Below are positions 37,304 to 46,885 of a stretch of 64,000 nt of DNA, in pieces. The position numbers and the translations under genes were made by a program. This DNA comes from Ferrimonas balearica (lineage in GTDB: Bacteria > Pseudomonadota > Gammaproteobacteria > Enterobacterales > Shewanellaceae). The stretch's first letter is position 1. Every line of letters begins with the position of its first letter. The notes beneath the pieces were generated by a model. That model was not told the DNA's origin, ran no database searches, and saw nothing but the letters and a program-made list of their open reading frames with translations. The stretch covers positions 62,001 through 126,000 of the forward strand of contig NZ_JAHVHV010000001.1 in assembly GCF_019802085.1 (NCBI RefSeq), in the 5' to 3' direction.

Positions 37304-38410
37304 TCAACGCTTTTGGGCCTCCAGCACCACAAACTTGGCGTTGGCGGCCACCGTGGTGCAGCCGCCGAACAGGCGGGTCAGCTTGATGTGGTAGCCCAGG
37401 TGCCGGTTGCCGACGATGCGCAATCGGCCACCGGTCTTGAGCACCCGCTTGGCGTCGCGGAACATCTGCCAGGCGATGTGATCGGTGATCGCCTGCTGCT
37501 GGTGAAAGGGCGGGTTGCACAGCACCCAGTCCGCCTGGCCGCCCTCGACGCCGCTGAGGCAATCGTTCCACAGCAGCTCGATGCGCGACGGATCCGCCAG
37601 GGGCGTCAGATTCTGACGACAGGACTGGATGGCGTCCCAGGACTCGTCCACCGCCAGCACCCGCGCCTCGGGGTTGGCCTGCAACAGGCCCATGGAGAGC
37701 ACGCCGTTGCCGCAGCCCAGATCCACTACCAGACCCTGGGTGCTGGGCAGGGACTTGAGCAGCAGCCGCGCCCCCAGGTCCAGCCGGCTACCGCCGTAGA
37801 CGTTGGGGTGGTTGTGCACCGTCAGGCCCAGCTCCGGACAGGGCCAGCTGACCACCTGGGGCAGATCGCTGCTGCGCCCGCTGAGCTGGCCGTAGACCAG
37901 ACGGGCCTTCTTGACCGCCCGGGAGGGGTGCACCTGGTCCAGCAACTGGCGGGTCAAATCCGGCAACGTGGAGGGCATGTCCCGCTGGCGGGCACCGATC
38001 ACCACCGGGGTGCCCGCCGGCAGCTGGCGGTTGAGCCAGTCCAGCTGGGCGGTGAGCAGGCGCAGGTTACGGGGCAGCTTGAGGATCACCCCCACCGGGG
38101 CCGGCCAGGCCGGGTCCGGGGTGGGGGCGGTGTGCTCCAGCGGGTCAAGCTGGTTCAGTTCCAGGTTCTGGGCCAGGGCCTGGTGGGCGACAAAGCTGTC
38201 GTTAACCCAACAGAGGGAACGCTCCTGCAGGCGCAGGCCGCAGCCCAGGGCGCCGAAGTGGTCGTTCAGCACCCACAGGGGGCCGTCCGCCAACTGGTGT
38301 GCCGACAGCAGCAGCTCGTCCGCCGCGTCCCAGGCCTGCAGCGGATCCTGGGGTTGGGGCGGGTAGCGCTCGAGGCGCAGTTCGGTGTCGTTGACGGTAA
38401 ACTGGGTCAT
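37304..38410 (-). CDS. rlmG: RlmG, 23S rRNA m2G1835 methyltransferase
   Basis: 368 residues from the ATG at 38410; an upstream extension lacks a ribosome site. The N-terminal domain is a degenerate methyltransferase fold and the C-terminal domain binds SAM at VVDLGCGNGVLSMGLL (about 225-240), with the catalytic NPPFH near 300-304. It methylates G1835 in helix 67-69 of 23S rRNA. RlmC and RsmC share the NPPF domain, but length and the start MTQFTVNDTELRLERYP favour RlmG. It is divergent from alkB with only 40 bp between start codons. Confidence 0.9.
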   Translation of the reverse strand: MTQFTVNDTELRLERYPPQPQDPLQAWDAADELLLSAHQLADGPLWVLNDHFGALGCGLRLQERSLCWVNDSFVAHQALAQNLELNQLDPLEHTAPTPDPAWPAPVGVILKLPRNLRLLTAQLDWLNRQLPAGTPVVIGARQRDMPSTLPDLTRQLLDQVHPSRAVKKARLVYGQLSGRSSDLPQVVSWPCPELGLTVHNHPNVYGGSRLDLGARLLLKSLPSTQGLVVDLGCGNGVLSMGLLQANPEARVLAVDESWDAIQSCRQNLTPLADPSRIELLWNDCLSGVEGGQADWVLCNPPFHQQQAITDHIAWQMFRDAKRVLKTGGRLRIVGNRHLGYHIKLTRLFGGCTTVAANAKFVVLEAQKR

Positions 38411-38450
38411 GGGGACTCGTTGTCGATGCAAAGGGAAAATTTTCGCAAAA

Positions 38451-39035
38451 ATGATCAACGCTGAACAGAGTATTACCGATGATAGCGGCCGTGTGTTGGC
38501 CCGTTACTGGCCCCAGTGGCTGGCCCCCTCGGAGAGTGAACGCCTGGGCCCGGTGCTGGCGGCGTTGCCCTGGCAGCAGCCCCAGGTGCGGATCTTCGGG
38601 CGCACCCACCCCATTCCCCGCCAGCAGTGCTACCTGGGGGCCCCGAATTGTCACTACCGCTACTCCGGGCTGCTGCTGGCCCCGGAGCCGGTGCCGCCGG
38701 TCATTGCGGCGCTGATGACCCGGCTGGCGCCCCTGGGCACCGAGTTCAACGCGGTGCTGGTGAACCGCTACCGGGACGGACAGGACCGCATGGGCTGGCA
38801 CAAGGACGACGAGCCGGAGCTGGATCCCCAGTTGGCGATCCTCTCCCTGGGCGCCAGCCGTCGGCTGCGTCTGAGGTTCGAACCCAAGGACAGCCGGGCG
38901 GTGGAGCTGGCTCACGGCAGCCTGTTGTGGCTGGCCCCGGGGGTCTACCACAGCCTGCCCGCCACCGCCCGGGCCAAGTCGGAGCGGGTCAGCCTCACCT
39001 TTCGGCGGGTGACGCCGGGTTTCCACCTGCCTTGA
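38451..39035 (+). CDS. alkB: AlkB-type 2-oxoglutarate/Fe(II) DNA dealkylase
   Basis: 194 residues from the ATG at 38451. The Fe ligands are the H-x-D in MGWHKDDEPELDP (about residues 117-119) and a later His in VYHSLPA (about 167). Arg residues in the RVSLTFRR tail bind 2-oxoglutarate, and AILSLGASRRLRLR is the AlkB core. It oxidatively removes methyl groups such as m1A and m3C. It resembles the short alkB-like branch near human ALKBH2/3. No LexA or Ada-type site is apparent, and it is separated from rlmG by 40 bp of shared upstream DNA. Confidence 0.9.
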   Translation: MINAEQSITDDSGRVLARYWPQWLAPSESERLGPVLAALPWQQPQVRIFGRTHPIPRQQCYLGAPNCHYRYSGLLLAPEPVPPVIAALMTRLAPLGTEFNAVLVNRYRDGQDRMGWHKDDEPELDPQLAILSLGASRRLRLRFEPKDSRAVELAHGSLLWLAPGVYHSLPATARAKSERVSLTFRRVTPGFHLP

Positions 39036-39089
39036 GCCCCGGGGTCAGACCCGGTATAACAGCGCAAACCGCGAATCAAGGAGTGCCCC

Positions 39090-39386
39090 ATGAGCATGCA
39101 TGCCACCATCGAAACCAAGGTGCGCGACGCCTTTGCCCCCAGTCACCTGGAGGTGCTGAACGAGAGCCATATGCACCGCGGCCCCGCCGAAGAGAGCCAC
39201 TTCAAGCTGGTGCTGGTCAGTGAGGCCTTCGAGGGGCAGCGTCTGCTGGCCCGTCACCGTGCGGTCAACGCCGTGCTGGCCGAGGAGCTGGCCGGCAGTC
39301 TGCATGCCCTGGCGCTGCACACCTACACCCCGGCGGAGTGGGCTGAACAGCAGTCAGCGCCCCGCACCCCCAGCTGCCTGGGATAG
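39090..39386 (+). CDS. bolA: BolA family protein
   Basis: 98 residues. The class-2 KH-like BolA fold is seen in KVRDAFAPSHLEVLNESHMHRG, SHFKLVLVSEAFEGQRLLARHRAVNAVL and LHALALHTYTPAEWAE. The invariant His of RHRAVN and the earlier HMH are the Fe-S ligand and glutaredoxin contact positions. BolA partners with monothiol glutaredoxins and affects morphology and stationary-phase genes. GTGCCCC-type sequence with AAGGAG precedes the start. Confidence 0.95.
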   Translation: MSMHATIETKVRDAFAPSHLEVLNESHMHRGPAEESHFKLVLVSEAFEGQRLLARHRAVNAVLAEELAGSLHALALHTYTPAEWAEQQSAPRTPSCLG

Positions 39387-39464
39387 GTCGTCGCACCAAG
39401 GGCGTATCTTTCGCTCCCGGGATTTGTTATCAAAAGGTAAACAAAGCTTTAGGTAACGGATCCC

Positions 39465-39980
39465 ATGACGGTAATCCGATCCGCTCAACGGGGGATTGAG
39501 CGTTTCAGCCAGGCCCTGGGCTGGCTCTGCGGCCTGTTGATGCTGGTGATGCTGCTGCTGGCGGTGCTGGTGGTGGTGTTGCGCTACGGCCTGGCCTCCG
39601 GCTCCATCGCCCTGCAGGAGGGGGTGCTCTACCTCCACGGCGCCCTCTTTACCCTGGGCGCCGGCTTCACCCTCAAACACAACGCCCACGTCCGGGTGGA
39701 CATCTTCTACCGCAACTGGTCGGCCCGGCGCCGGGCCTGGGTGGACCTGTTGGGCACCCTGTTGCTGCTCTTGCCCTTTTTGCTGTTCATCGGCTGGCAG
39801 AGCTGGGGCTACGTGAGCGCCAGCTGGGTTCGGATGGAGGGCTCGGTGGAGGCCGGGGGACTGCCCCTGGTGTACCTGCAAAAATCCCTGATCCTGGCGC
39901 TGGTGGTGACCCTGGGGCTGCAAGCCCTGGCGGAGATCGCCCGCGCCCTGGCGGTGCTGCGCGGGGAGGCCGAGTCATGA
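39465..39980 (+). CDS. dctQ: TRAP transporter small permease (DctQ type)
   Basis: 171 residues with four membrane helices. FTLKHNAHVRVDIFYRNWSARRRAWVDLL and the opening ALGWLCGLLMLVMLLLAVLVVVLRYG are the DctQ pattern. It forms the permease with DctM, whose ATG overlaps its stop by 4 bases. TRAP systems import organic acids driven by the Na+ gradient with an extracytoplasmic binding protein. A dyad TTTGTT/AACAAA at 39423-39445 lies just upstream and might be an operator. Confidence 0.92.
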   Translation: MTVIRSAQRGIERFSQALGWLCGLLMLVMLLLAVLVVVLRYGLASGSIALQEGVLYLHGALFTLGAGFTLKHNAHVRVDIFYRNWSARRRAWVDLLGTLLLLLPFLLFIGWQSWGYVSASWVRMEGSVEAGGLPLVYLQKSLILALVVTLGLQALAEIARALAVLRGEAES

Positions 39981-41341
39981 TGGCCCTGGTGCTCTTCCTC
40001 TGCGTCTGCCTGGTGCTGCTCAGCGGCTTTCCCGTGGCCTTTGCCCTGGGGGGCACCGCCCTCTGGTTTGCCCTGATCGGCTCCGCCACCGGCCACCTCG
40101 ACGCCGCCTTCCTCGGTGCCCTGCCCAATCGCCTCTACGGCATCATCAACAACCAGACCCTGATGGCGGTGCCCCTGTTTGTGCTGATGGGGGTGATCCT
40201 GGAGCGTTCACGCCAGGCGGAACAACTGCTGGACGCCATGGGCAAGCTGTTCGGCCGGGTGCGGGCGGGGATGGCGATCTCGGTGATGCTGGTGGGGGTG
40301 CTGCTGGCGGCCAGCACCGGCATCGTCGGCGCCACCGTGGTCACCATGGGGCTGCTCTCCTTGCCGGCCATGCTCAAGCGCGGCTACCACCCGGCCTTTG
40401 CCTCCGGGGCGATCTGCGCCACCGGCACCCTGGGCCAGATCATCCCCCCCTCCATCGCCCTGGTGCTGCTGGGAGACGTGCTCTCCTCCGCCTACCAGCA
40501 GGCGCAGCTGAAGATGGGGATCTTCTCCCCCCGCACGGTGTCGGTGGGGGATCTCTTTGCCGGGGCGCTGATCCCCGGTCTGGTGCTGGTGGGGCTCTAC
40601 ATACTCTACACCCTGGTGCTCTCCTGGCGCCGGCCGGATCTCTTCGCTCCCGCCACGCCCACCCGCCTGGATCTGGCCTTCCTGAAAACGCTGCTCAAGG
40701 CATTGGTGCCACCTATTTCCCTGATCTTATTGGTTTTAGGGTCTATTCTCATGGGATTGGCGACCCCCACCGAGGCGGCCGCGGTGGGGGCTTTCGGCGC
40801 CCTGGCCCTGGCCCTGGTACGCCGAAGCCTGGACTGGCCGGCACTGATGTCGGCGCTGCAGGAGTCGGTGCGGGTCACCGCCATGGTGTTCATGATCCTG
40901 TTCGGTGCGGCGCTGTTCTCCCTGGTGTTTCGGGGCCTGGGTGGCGAGACCCTGATTCACAGTGCGCTGTCGGATCTGCCCGGCGGGGTGATCGGCGCCA
41001 CCCTGGTGGTGATGACGGTGATCTTCCTGCTGGGGTTCATTCTCGATTTCATCGAGATCACTTTCGTGGTGGTGCCCATGGTGGCGCCCACCCTGTTAAT
41101 GCTGGGGCTGGACCCGGTGTGGCTGGGGATCATGCTGGGACTTAACCTGCAGACCTCCTTCCTCACCCCGCCATTCGGGTTCGCCCTGTTTTACTTGCGT
41201 GGCGTGGCGCCGCCGGAGCTGGACAGCGCCACCCTGTACCGGGGCGTCGCCCCCTTTATTGCCCTGCAGATCCTGATGATGTTGTTGCTGGCGCTGTGGC
41301 CTGAGTTGGCCACCTGGCTGCCGGAACGGATCTACGGCTAA
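39977..41341 (+). CDS. dctM: TRAP transporter large permease (DctM type)
   Basis: 454 residues with about 12 membrane helices. The family motifs ATGTLGQIIPPSIALVLLGDV and GLNLQTSFLTPPFGFALFYLRG are present, and it opens ALVLFLCVCLVLLSGFPVAFALGG. DctM is the ion-coupled channel-forming half. It starts by a 4-base overlap in dctQ and the binding protein follows 16 bp later with AGGAGAC upstream. The unusually long loop around SSAYQQAQLKMGIFSPRTVSVGD occurs in 2-oxoacid-type TRAP systems. Confidence 0.94.
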   Translation: MMALVLFLCVCLVLLSGFPVAFALGGTALWFALIGSATGHLDAAFLGALPNRLYGIINNQTLMAVPLFVLMGVILERSRQAEQLLDAMGKLFGRVRAGMAISVMLVGVLLAASTGIVGATVVTMGLLSLPAMLKRGYHPAFASGAICATGTLGQIIPPSIALVLLGDVLSSAYQQAQLKMGIFSPRTVSVGDLFAGALIPGLVLVGLYILYTLVLSWRRPDLFAPATPTRLDLAFLKTLLKALVPPISLILLVLGSILMGLATPTEAAAVGAFGALALALVRRSLDWPALMSALQESVRVTAMVFMILFGAALFSLVFRGLGGETLIHSALSDLPGGVIGATLVVMTVIFLLGFILDFIEITFVVVPMVAPTLLMLGLDPVWLGIMLGLNLQTSFLTPPFGFALFYLRGVAPPELDSATLYRGVAPFIALQILMMLLLALWPELATWLPERIYG

Positions 41342-41357
41342 CCACTAGGAGACCAAG

Positions 41358-42449
41358 ATGAAACGGATAGCCTGCAGTCTGCTGTTGACCACCCTGACCC
41401 TGATGGGGTGCCAGCCGGCCCCCCAGGGGGACGCCCAGGCCCCCGCGGCCGAACCCCAGCAAACCCACCAGTGGAAACTGGTGACCTCCTGGCCCAAGAA
41501 CTTCCCCGGCCTGGGGATGGCCCCGGAACGCTTCGCCGAAAAGGTCAACGCCATGTCTGGCGGTCGCCTGACGGTCACCGTCTACGGCGCCGGCGATCTG
41601 GTGCCGGCCTTCGAGGTGTTCGACGCGGTCAGCCAGGGCACCGCCGAAATGGGCCACAGCGCCGCCTACTACTGGAAGGGCAAGGCGCCGGCCACCCAGA
41701 TCTTCACCTCCATCCCCTTTGGCATGAACGCCCAGGAGATGAACGGCTGGCTCAACTACGGCGGGGGCATGGCCCTGTGGCGGGAGGTGTACGCCCCCTT
41801 TGGCATCATCCCCCTGGTGGGGGGCAATACCGGCGTCCAGATGGGCGGCTGGTTTAACAAGGAGATCAACAGCATCGACGATCTCCAGGGGCTCAAGATG
41901 CGCCTGCCGGGGCTGGGGGGCGAGGTGCTTTCCCGGGTCGGTGGCGTGCCGGTGGCCCTGCCGGGCCGCGAGCTGTTCACCGCCCTGCAGACCGGCGCCA
42001 TCGACGCCACCGAGTGGGTCGGCCCCTACAATGACCTGGCCTTTGGCCTCTATAAGGCCGCCAAGTTCTACTATTACCCCGGTTGGCACGAGCCTGGCAC
42101 CACCCTGGAGTTTTTGATCAACCAGGCCGCCTACGAGAGCCTGCCGGCGGATCTGCAGGCCATCGTCGAGACCGCCGCCCAGGCGGTGAACCAGGACATG
42201 CTGGACGAGTACACCACCCGCAACATCGCCGCGCTGGACACCCTGGTGAACGAGCATGGGGTGGAGCTGCGCCAGTGGCCGGAGGAGGTGATCCTGGCCC
42301 TGCGGGAGGCCAACGCCGAGGTGATGGCGGAGCAGGTGGCCACGGATCCCATGATGAAGAAGGTGTATGAGCACTACCGGGCCTACCAGGCCGGGGTAGG
42401 GCGCTACCACAGCATCTCCGAGGAAGCCTACAACGCCATCCGCCGCTGA
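41358..42449 (+). CDS. dctP: TRAP substrate-binding protein, 2-oxoacid (TakP-like) type, predicted lipoprotein
   Basis: 363 residues. It begins with a signal peptide and lipobox LMGC (Cys18), so it is probably lipid-anchored rather than free in the periplasm, unusual for TRAP proteins. The mature domain has WKLVTSWPKNFPGLGMAPERFAEKV, AEMGHSAAYYWKGKAPATQ and KMRLPGLGGEVLSRVGG with the conserved Arg that binds the carboxylate, plus DATEWVGPYND. This layout is that of the TakP group (pyruvate and other 2-oxo acids). Exact ligand unproven. A hairpin terminator follows. Confidence 0.9.
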   Translation: MKRIACSLLLTTLTLMGCQPAPQGDAQAPAAEPQQTHQWKLVTSWPKNFPGLGMAPERFAEKVNAMSGGRLTVTVYGAGDLVPAFEVFDAVSQGTAEMGHSAAYYWKGKAPATQIFTSIPFGMNAQEMNGWLNYGGGMALWREVYAPFGIIPLVGGNTGVQMGGWFNKEINSIDDLQGLKMRLPGLGGEVLSRVGGVPVALPGRELFTALQTGAIDATEWVGPYNDLAFGLYKAAKFYYYPGWHEPGTTLEFLINQAAYESLPADLQAIVETAAQAVNQDMLDEYTTRNIAALDTLVNEHGVELRQWPEEVILALREANAEVMAEQVATDPMMKKVYEHYRAYQAGVGRYHSISEEAYNAIRR

Positions 42450-42456
42450 ACCATTG

Positions 42457-42477
42457 ACCCCGCCGCACCGGCGGGGT
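42457..42477 (+). terminator. TRAP operon terminator
   Basis: Perfect stem ACCCCGCCG/CGGCGGGGT with a CAC loop; the downstream T-run is short (TTACCTTTTG). Confidence 0.65.
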
Positions 42478-42522
42478 TACCTTTTGCCCAGCGGATGGAT
42501 AGACGTATAGAAGGAGATCGCC

Positions 42523-43032
42523 ATGCCCCTGTTAGACAGCTTTACCGTGGACCACACCCGGATGGAAGCCCCGGCGGTGCGGGTGGCCAAGACCATGGCC
42601 ACCCCCAAGGGGGACACCATCACGGTGTTTGATCTGCGGTTTTGCCTGCCCAACGCCGAGATCCTGAGCGAGAAGGGGATCCACACCCTGGAGCACCTGT
42701 TCGCCGGCTTTATGCGCGACCACCTCAATGGCGACGGGGTGGAGATCATCGACATCTCCCCCATGGGCTGCCGCACCGGCTTCTACATGAGCCTGGTTGG
42801 CACCCCGGACGAGGCCCAGGTGGCCGGCGCCTGGCGGGCCAGCATGGAGGATGTGCTCCAGGTGGCGGATCAGAGCCAGATCCCGGAGCTCAACGAGTAC
42901 CAGTGCGGCACCGCTGCCATGCACTCCCTGGCGGAGGCCCAACAGATCGCCCGCGGGATCCTGGAGCGGGGCATCGGGGTGAACCGCAACGACGTGCTCA
43001 CCTTGAGTCCGGAGCAGCTTAAAGGTTTGTGA
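42523..43032 (+). CDS. luxS: S-ribosylhomocysteine lyase LuxS
   Basis: 169 residues with GAAGGAG before the ATG. HTLEH at 54-58 and a Cys near 126 bind the metal; Cys near 83 in GCRTG is the catalytic base. It splits S-ribosylhomocysteine into homocysteine and DPD, the precursor of autoinducer-2, as part of methyl-cycle salvage. No receptor genes are in the window, so signalling use cannot be judged. A strong terminator follows. Confidence 0.98.
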   Translation: MPLLDSFTVDHTRMEAPAVRVAKTMATPKGDTITVFDLRFCLPNAEILSEKGIHTLEHLFAGFMRDHLNGDGVEIIDISPMGCRTGFYMSLVGTPDEAQVAGAWRASMEDVLQVADQSQIPELNEYQCGTAAMHSLAEAQQIARGILERGIGVNRNDVLTLSPEQLKGL

Positions 43033-43046
43033 CTCAAGCGATTTTG

Positions 43047-43073
43047 AAAAGGCGCCCCTGGGGCGCCTTTTTT
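43047..43073 (+). terminator. luxS terminator
   Basis: Stem AAAAGGCGCCCC/GGGCGCCTTTT with a TG loop and T6. Confidence 0.93.
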
Positions 43074-43546
43074 GATCCTGGACCTGCGGATGAGGACGTC
43101 GCCCCGGGGCGGTGCCGGGAAGGGAAAAAGGGGCTTTTCGGACCCCTGTGAGGCAGCGGCGGCCCAAGGGCTCATTTTGACCGATTTTGATTCGAAAATG
43201 GGCCTGAATCGGCCTCACCTATTGCCACTGGCTTCTGTGAGCTGCTTCGGCTGTTTGGCCCGTTAGGAGTGAAAAAGGCTGCCCAAGTGGTGCAAAAGTG
43301 GTCAATTGGCCGCGAATTTCGGCGACTAACTTGTCGCCACTAAAGGTAAGGCCATTTTTCATGGCAGCCCCTGGGCCTTTGCGGTATGATGCGCCCGAGT
43401 CGCCGTGACGCAGGTCGCAATTATTGGGATTTTTTGCGCCACCGGGTGTCCAGCGACGTAAGTGAGAACGATGTCAAGAAAGCCGCCGGGCTGTGATGCC
43501 GAAACGGCGACGAGATGGACTTCCCAGACAAAGCAGTGCAGTGAGT
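43074..43546. other. 473-bp gap, nqr leader and promoter region
   Basis: No gene is supported. A 64-codon frame at 43075-43266 has no ribosome site or family likeness. Visible items: hairpin GGCGAC/GTCGCC at 43321-43338 and a -10 TATGAT at 43385-43390 with no good -35. If used, the latter would give nqrA a leader of about 150 nt. No riboswitch class is recognised. Confidence 0.5.
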
Positions 43547-44887
43547 ATGATTACAATAAAACAAGGATTGGACCTGCCCCTGACCGGCGGTCCAGAACAA
43601 GTAATCCAGGATGGTCCCGCCATCGCTCGCGTTGCGATCCTGGGTGAAGAGTATATTGGCATGCGCCCCACCATGTCCGTTCGTGAGGGGGATCGCGTTA
43701 AGAAAGGCCAGGTGATCTTCGAAGATAAGAAGAATCCCGGCGTCCAATATACCGCCTTCGCCAGCGGGGTTATCAGCGCAATCAATCGAGGCGCCAAGCG
43801 GGTGCTCCAGTCCGTGGTCATCGACGTAGACGGTGACGAGGCGGAGCAGTTCGCCAAGTACGACGCCGCCGAACTGGCCTCCCTGGAGCGTCAGGCCGTG
43901 CAGGACAACCTGGTGGCCAGCGGTCTGTGGACCGCCCTGCGGACTCGCCCCTTCAGCAAAGTGCCCGCCCTGGACAGCGTCCCGGCGGGCATTTTTGTGA
44001 CCGCCATCGACAGCAACCCGCTGGCGGCGGACCCCAAGGTGGTGATCGCCGAACAGGCCGAGGCCTTCGCCCACGGGCTGACCGTGCTGACCAAGCTGAC
44101 CGACGGTCAGCTGTACCTGTGCGGCGCCGGTGACACCCTGCCGGGCGCAGAGCTCGACGGCGTGGAGAGCCACCAGTTTGCTGGCCCCCACCCGGCCGGC
44201 CTGCCGGGCACCCACATCCACACCCTGCTGCCGGCCAGTGCCACCCGCACCGTCTGGCACATCGGCTACCAGGACGTCATCGCCGTCGGCAAGCTGTTCA
44301 CCACCGGTGAGCTGTTCACCGATCGCGTGGTGGCCCTGGCGGGTCCCTCCGTGGTCAAGCCGCGCCTGGTCCGCAGCCGCCTCGGTGCCGATGTGGTTCA
44401 GCTGACCCAGGGCGAGCTGAACCACAGCCACGTTCGAGCCATCTCCGGCTCCGTGCTGTCCGGCACCAACGCTCAGGGGCCCCACGCCTTCCTGGGCCGT
44501 TACCACAACCAGGTAACCGTGCTGGCGGAAGGGGACGAGAAGGAGCTGTTTGGCTGGGTGCTGCCCGGTGCCAACAAGTTCTCCTTCACCCGCACCTTCC
44601 TGTCCCACTTCAGCCCCGGCAAGCTGTTCAACATGACCACCAGCACCGGCGGTTCCGACCGCGCCATGGTGCCGATCGGCAACTACGAGCGGGTCATGCC
44701 GCTGGACATTCTGCCCACCCTGCTGCTGCGGGATCTCATCGCCCGGGACACCGACAACGCCCAGAAGCTGGGTGCCCTGGAGCTGGATGAGGAAGATCTG
44801 GCCCTGTGCACCTTCGTCTGCCCCGGCAAGTACGACTATGGCCAAGAGCTGCGCAGCTGCCTTGAGATCATCGAGAGGGAAGGCTAA
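43547..44887 (+). CDS. nqrA: Na+-NQR subunit A
   Basis: 446 residues from the ATG at 43547; the frame is open 18 codons earlier, but NqrA begins [12 protein letters not shown]. It is the large peripheral subunit on the cytoplasmic face of the Na+-pumping NADH:ubiquinone oxidoreductase and contributes to quinone binding. [19 protein letters not shown] and [18 protein letters not shown] are family segments. The stop overlaps the nqrB ATG (TAATG). It heads the eight-gene cluster nqrABCDEF-apbE-nqrM. Confidence 0.96.
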   Translation: MITIKQGLDLPLTGGPEQVIQDGPAIARVAILGEEYIGMRPTMSVREGDRVKKGQVIFEDKKNPGVQYTAFASGVISAINRGAKRVLQSVVIDVDGDEAEQFAKYDAAELASLERQAVQDNLVASGLWTALRTRPFSKVPALDSVPAGIFVTAIDSNPLAADPKVVIAEQAEAFAHGLTVLTKLTDGQLYLCGAGDTLPGAELDGVESHQFAGPHPAGLPGTHIHTLLPASATRTVWHIGYQDVIAVGKLFTTGELFTDRVVALAGPSVVKPRLVRSRLGADVVQLTQGELNHSHVRAISGSVLSGTNAQGPHAFLGRYHNQVTVLAEGDEKELFGWVLPGANKFSFTRTFLSHFSPGKLFNMTTSTGGSDRAMVPIGNYERVMPLDILPTLLLRDLIARDTDNAQKLGALELDEEDLALCTFVCPGKYDYGQELRSCLEIIEREG

Positions 44888-46113
44888 TGAGTCTGAAGCA
44901 ATTTATTGAGCGTATTGAGCCCGACTTCGAGAAGGGCGGGAAATACGAGAAGTGGTATGCGCTCTATGAAGCGGCCGCCACCATCCTCTACACCCCGGGC
45001 AAAACCACCCGAGGTGCCACCCACGTCCGTGACAACATCGACCTGAAGCGGATGATGATCACCGTCTGGCTGTGCACCTTCCCGGCGATGTTCTTCGGCA
45101 TGTACAACGTCGGTTGGCAGGCCCAGGCCGCGCTGGCCGCCGGCTTCGGCACCCCCGACGTCTGGCAGGTCGCCCTGTTCGAACTGCTCGGCGGCAGCCT
45201 GAGCGCCGAGTCCGGTGTGCTGGGCCTGATGTTCTACGGCGCCTGTTTCTTCCTGCCCATCTACGCGGTGACCTTCGCCGTCGGGGGCTTCTGGGAGGTG
45301 CTGTTCGCCTCGGTGCGCAAGCACGAAGTGAACGAAGGCTTCTTCGTGACCTCGGTGCTGTTTGCCCTGACCCTGCCCGCCACCATTCCGCTGTGGCAGG
45401 TGGCCCTGGGCATCACCTTCGGTGTGGTCGTGGCCAAGGAGCTGTTCGGTGGCACCGGTCGCAACTTCCTGAACCCCGCCCTGGCCGGCCGTGCCTTCCT
45501 GTTCTTCGCCTACCCGGCGCAGATCTCCGGTGACGCCGTTTGGGTGGTGGCCGATGGCTTCTCCGGCGCCACCATGCTGGGTCAGGCCGCCGCGGGCACC
45601 GTGGAGTTCGCCAACTACGCCTGGTACGCCGCCTTCTCCGATCCGGCCTGGCAGGACGCCTTCTTCGGCTTCATCCAGGGTTCCGTTGGTGAGACCAGCA
45701 CTCTGGCGCTGGCCATTGGTGGCCTGGCCATCATGTACACCCGCATCGCCGCCTGGCGCATCGTGCTGGGTGTGATGGTCGGGATGATCGCCATGTCCGC
45801 CCTGTTCAACCTGATTGGCTCCGACACCAACCCCATGTTCCACCTGCCGTGGACCTGGCACCTGGTGCTGGGGGGCTTCGCCTTCGGCATGTTCTTTATG
45901 GCCACCGATCCGGTCTCCGCCTCCTTTACCAACCAGGGTAAGTGGGCCTACGGCCTGTTGATCGGCGTCATGGTGGTGCTGATCCGGGTGGTGAACCCCG
46001 CGTTCCCCGAGGGGATGATGCTGGCGATTCTGTTCGCCAACCTGTGGGCGCCGCTGTTTGACCACTTCGTGGCGCAGTCCAACATCAAGCGGAGACTGGC
46101 ACGCAATGTCTAA
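44887..46113 (+). CDS. nqrB: Na+-NQR subunit B
   Basis: 408 residues, polytopic (about 10 helices). [10 protein letters not shown] holds the Thr near 229 that receives covalent FMN from Apb[24 protein letters not shown] and the N-terminal [22 protein letters not shown] are family hallmarks. It is the main Na+ channel and riboflavin/ubiquinone-binding subunit. It starts inside the nqrA stop and ends with an 8-base overlap into nqrC. Confidence 0.97.
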   Translation: MSLKQFIERIEPDFEKGGKYEKWYALYEAAATILYTPGKTTRGATHVRDNIDLKRMMITVWLCTFPAMFFGMYNVGWQAQAALAAGFGTPDVWQVALFELLGGSLSAESGVLGLMFYGACFFLPIYAVTFAVGGFWEVLFASVRKHEVNEGFFVTSVLFALTLPATIPLWQVALGITFGVVVAKELFGGTGRNFLNPALAGRAFLFFAYPAQISGDAVWVVADGFSGATMLGQAAAGTVEFANYAWYAAFSDPAWQDAFFGFIQGSVGETSTLALAIGGLAIMYTRIAAWRIVLGVMVGMIAMSALFNLIGSDTNPMFHLPWTWHLVLGGFAFGMFFMATDPVSASFTNQGKWAYGLLIGVMVVLIRVVNPAFPEGMMLAILFANLWAPLFDHFVAQSNIKRRLARNV

Positions 46114-46885
46114 GAATAACGATACCTTCGGTAAAACCCTGGGCGTGGTGATCGGCCTCTGCCTGGTGTGCTCCCTGGTGGTTTCCTCCGCGGCGGTGGC
46201 CCTCAAGCCCCTGCAGGAACGCAACAAGGCGGAAGACACCCAGCGCTACATCCTGGAAGCGGCGGGCATGCTGGACAAGATTGACGGCGGCATCCAGGCC
46301 ACCTTCAAGCGTTACATCGACGCCCGCGTCATCGACTTCGCCACCGGCGAGTTCGATACCGAGATTGACCCCCTGACCTACGACCAGCGCAAGGCTGCCC
46401 GTGAAACCGCCACCTCCACGGTGCCGGCCAACGACATCGCCTCCATCAAGCGCCGGGCGGACAAGGGTCTGGTCTACCTGGTCAACGACCAAAGTGGTGC
46501 CCTGGAAACCGTCATCCTGCCGATCCACGGCTACGGCCTGTGGTCCACCATGTACGCCTTCGTGGCCCTGGAGCCCGACTTCAACACCGTCAAGGCGCTG
46601 GTGTACTACGACCAGGGGGAAACCCCGGGTCTGGGCGCCGAGGTGGAAAACGCACGCTGGAAAGCCCAGTGGGTCGGCAAGCAACTGTTTGACGCCAACG
46701 GCGACATCGCCATCAAGGTGGTCAAAGGCGGTGCCCGCGAAGGTGACATCCACGGCGTGGATGGCCTCTCCGGTGCCACCCTGACCAGCAACGGTGTCCA
46801 GAACAGCCTCGACTTCTGGATGGGTGAAGAAGGCTACGCCGCCTTCCTGGCCAAGGCCCGCAAAGGAGAGCTGAACAATGGCTGA
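46106..46885 (+). CDS. nqrC: Na+-NQR subunit C
   Basis: 259 residues from the ATG at 46106, overlapping the nqrB end; a longer in-frame start inside nqrB lacks support. One N-terminal helix ([22 protein letters not shown]) anchors a periplasmic FMN domain with [14 protein letters not shown], whose Thr near 224 carries covalent FMN. It passes electrons between the NqrB FMN and the iron centre of NqrD/E. It overlaps nqrD by 8 bases. Confidence 0.97.
   Translation: MSKNNDTFGKTLGVVIGLCLVCSLVVSSAAVALKPLQERNKAEDTQRYILEAAGMLDKIDGGIQATFKRYIDARVIDFATGEFDTEIDPLTYDQRKAARETATSTVPANDIASIKRRADKGLVYLVNDQSGALETVILPIHGYGLWSTMYAFVALEPDFNTVKALVYYDQGETPGLGAEVENARWKAQWVGKQLFDANGDIAIKVVKGGAREGDIHGVDGLSGATLTSNGVQNSLDFWMGEEGYAAFLAKARKGELNNG

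Noticed and set aside
43072-43266. Small frame after luxS
   Set aside because: It begins in the luxS terminator, lacks a ribosome site and resembles no family.
43321-43338. Hairpin GGCGAC/GTCGCC as a terminator or riboswitch
   Set aside because: Only 6 bp, no T-run and no surrounding conserved structure recognised.
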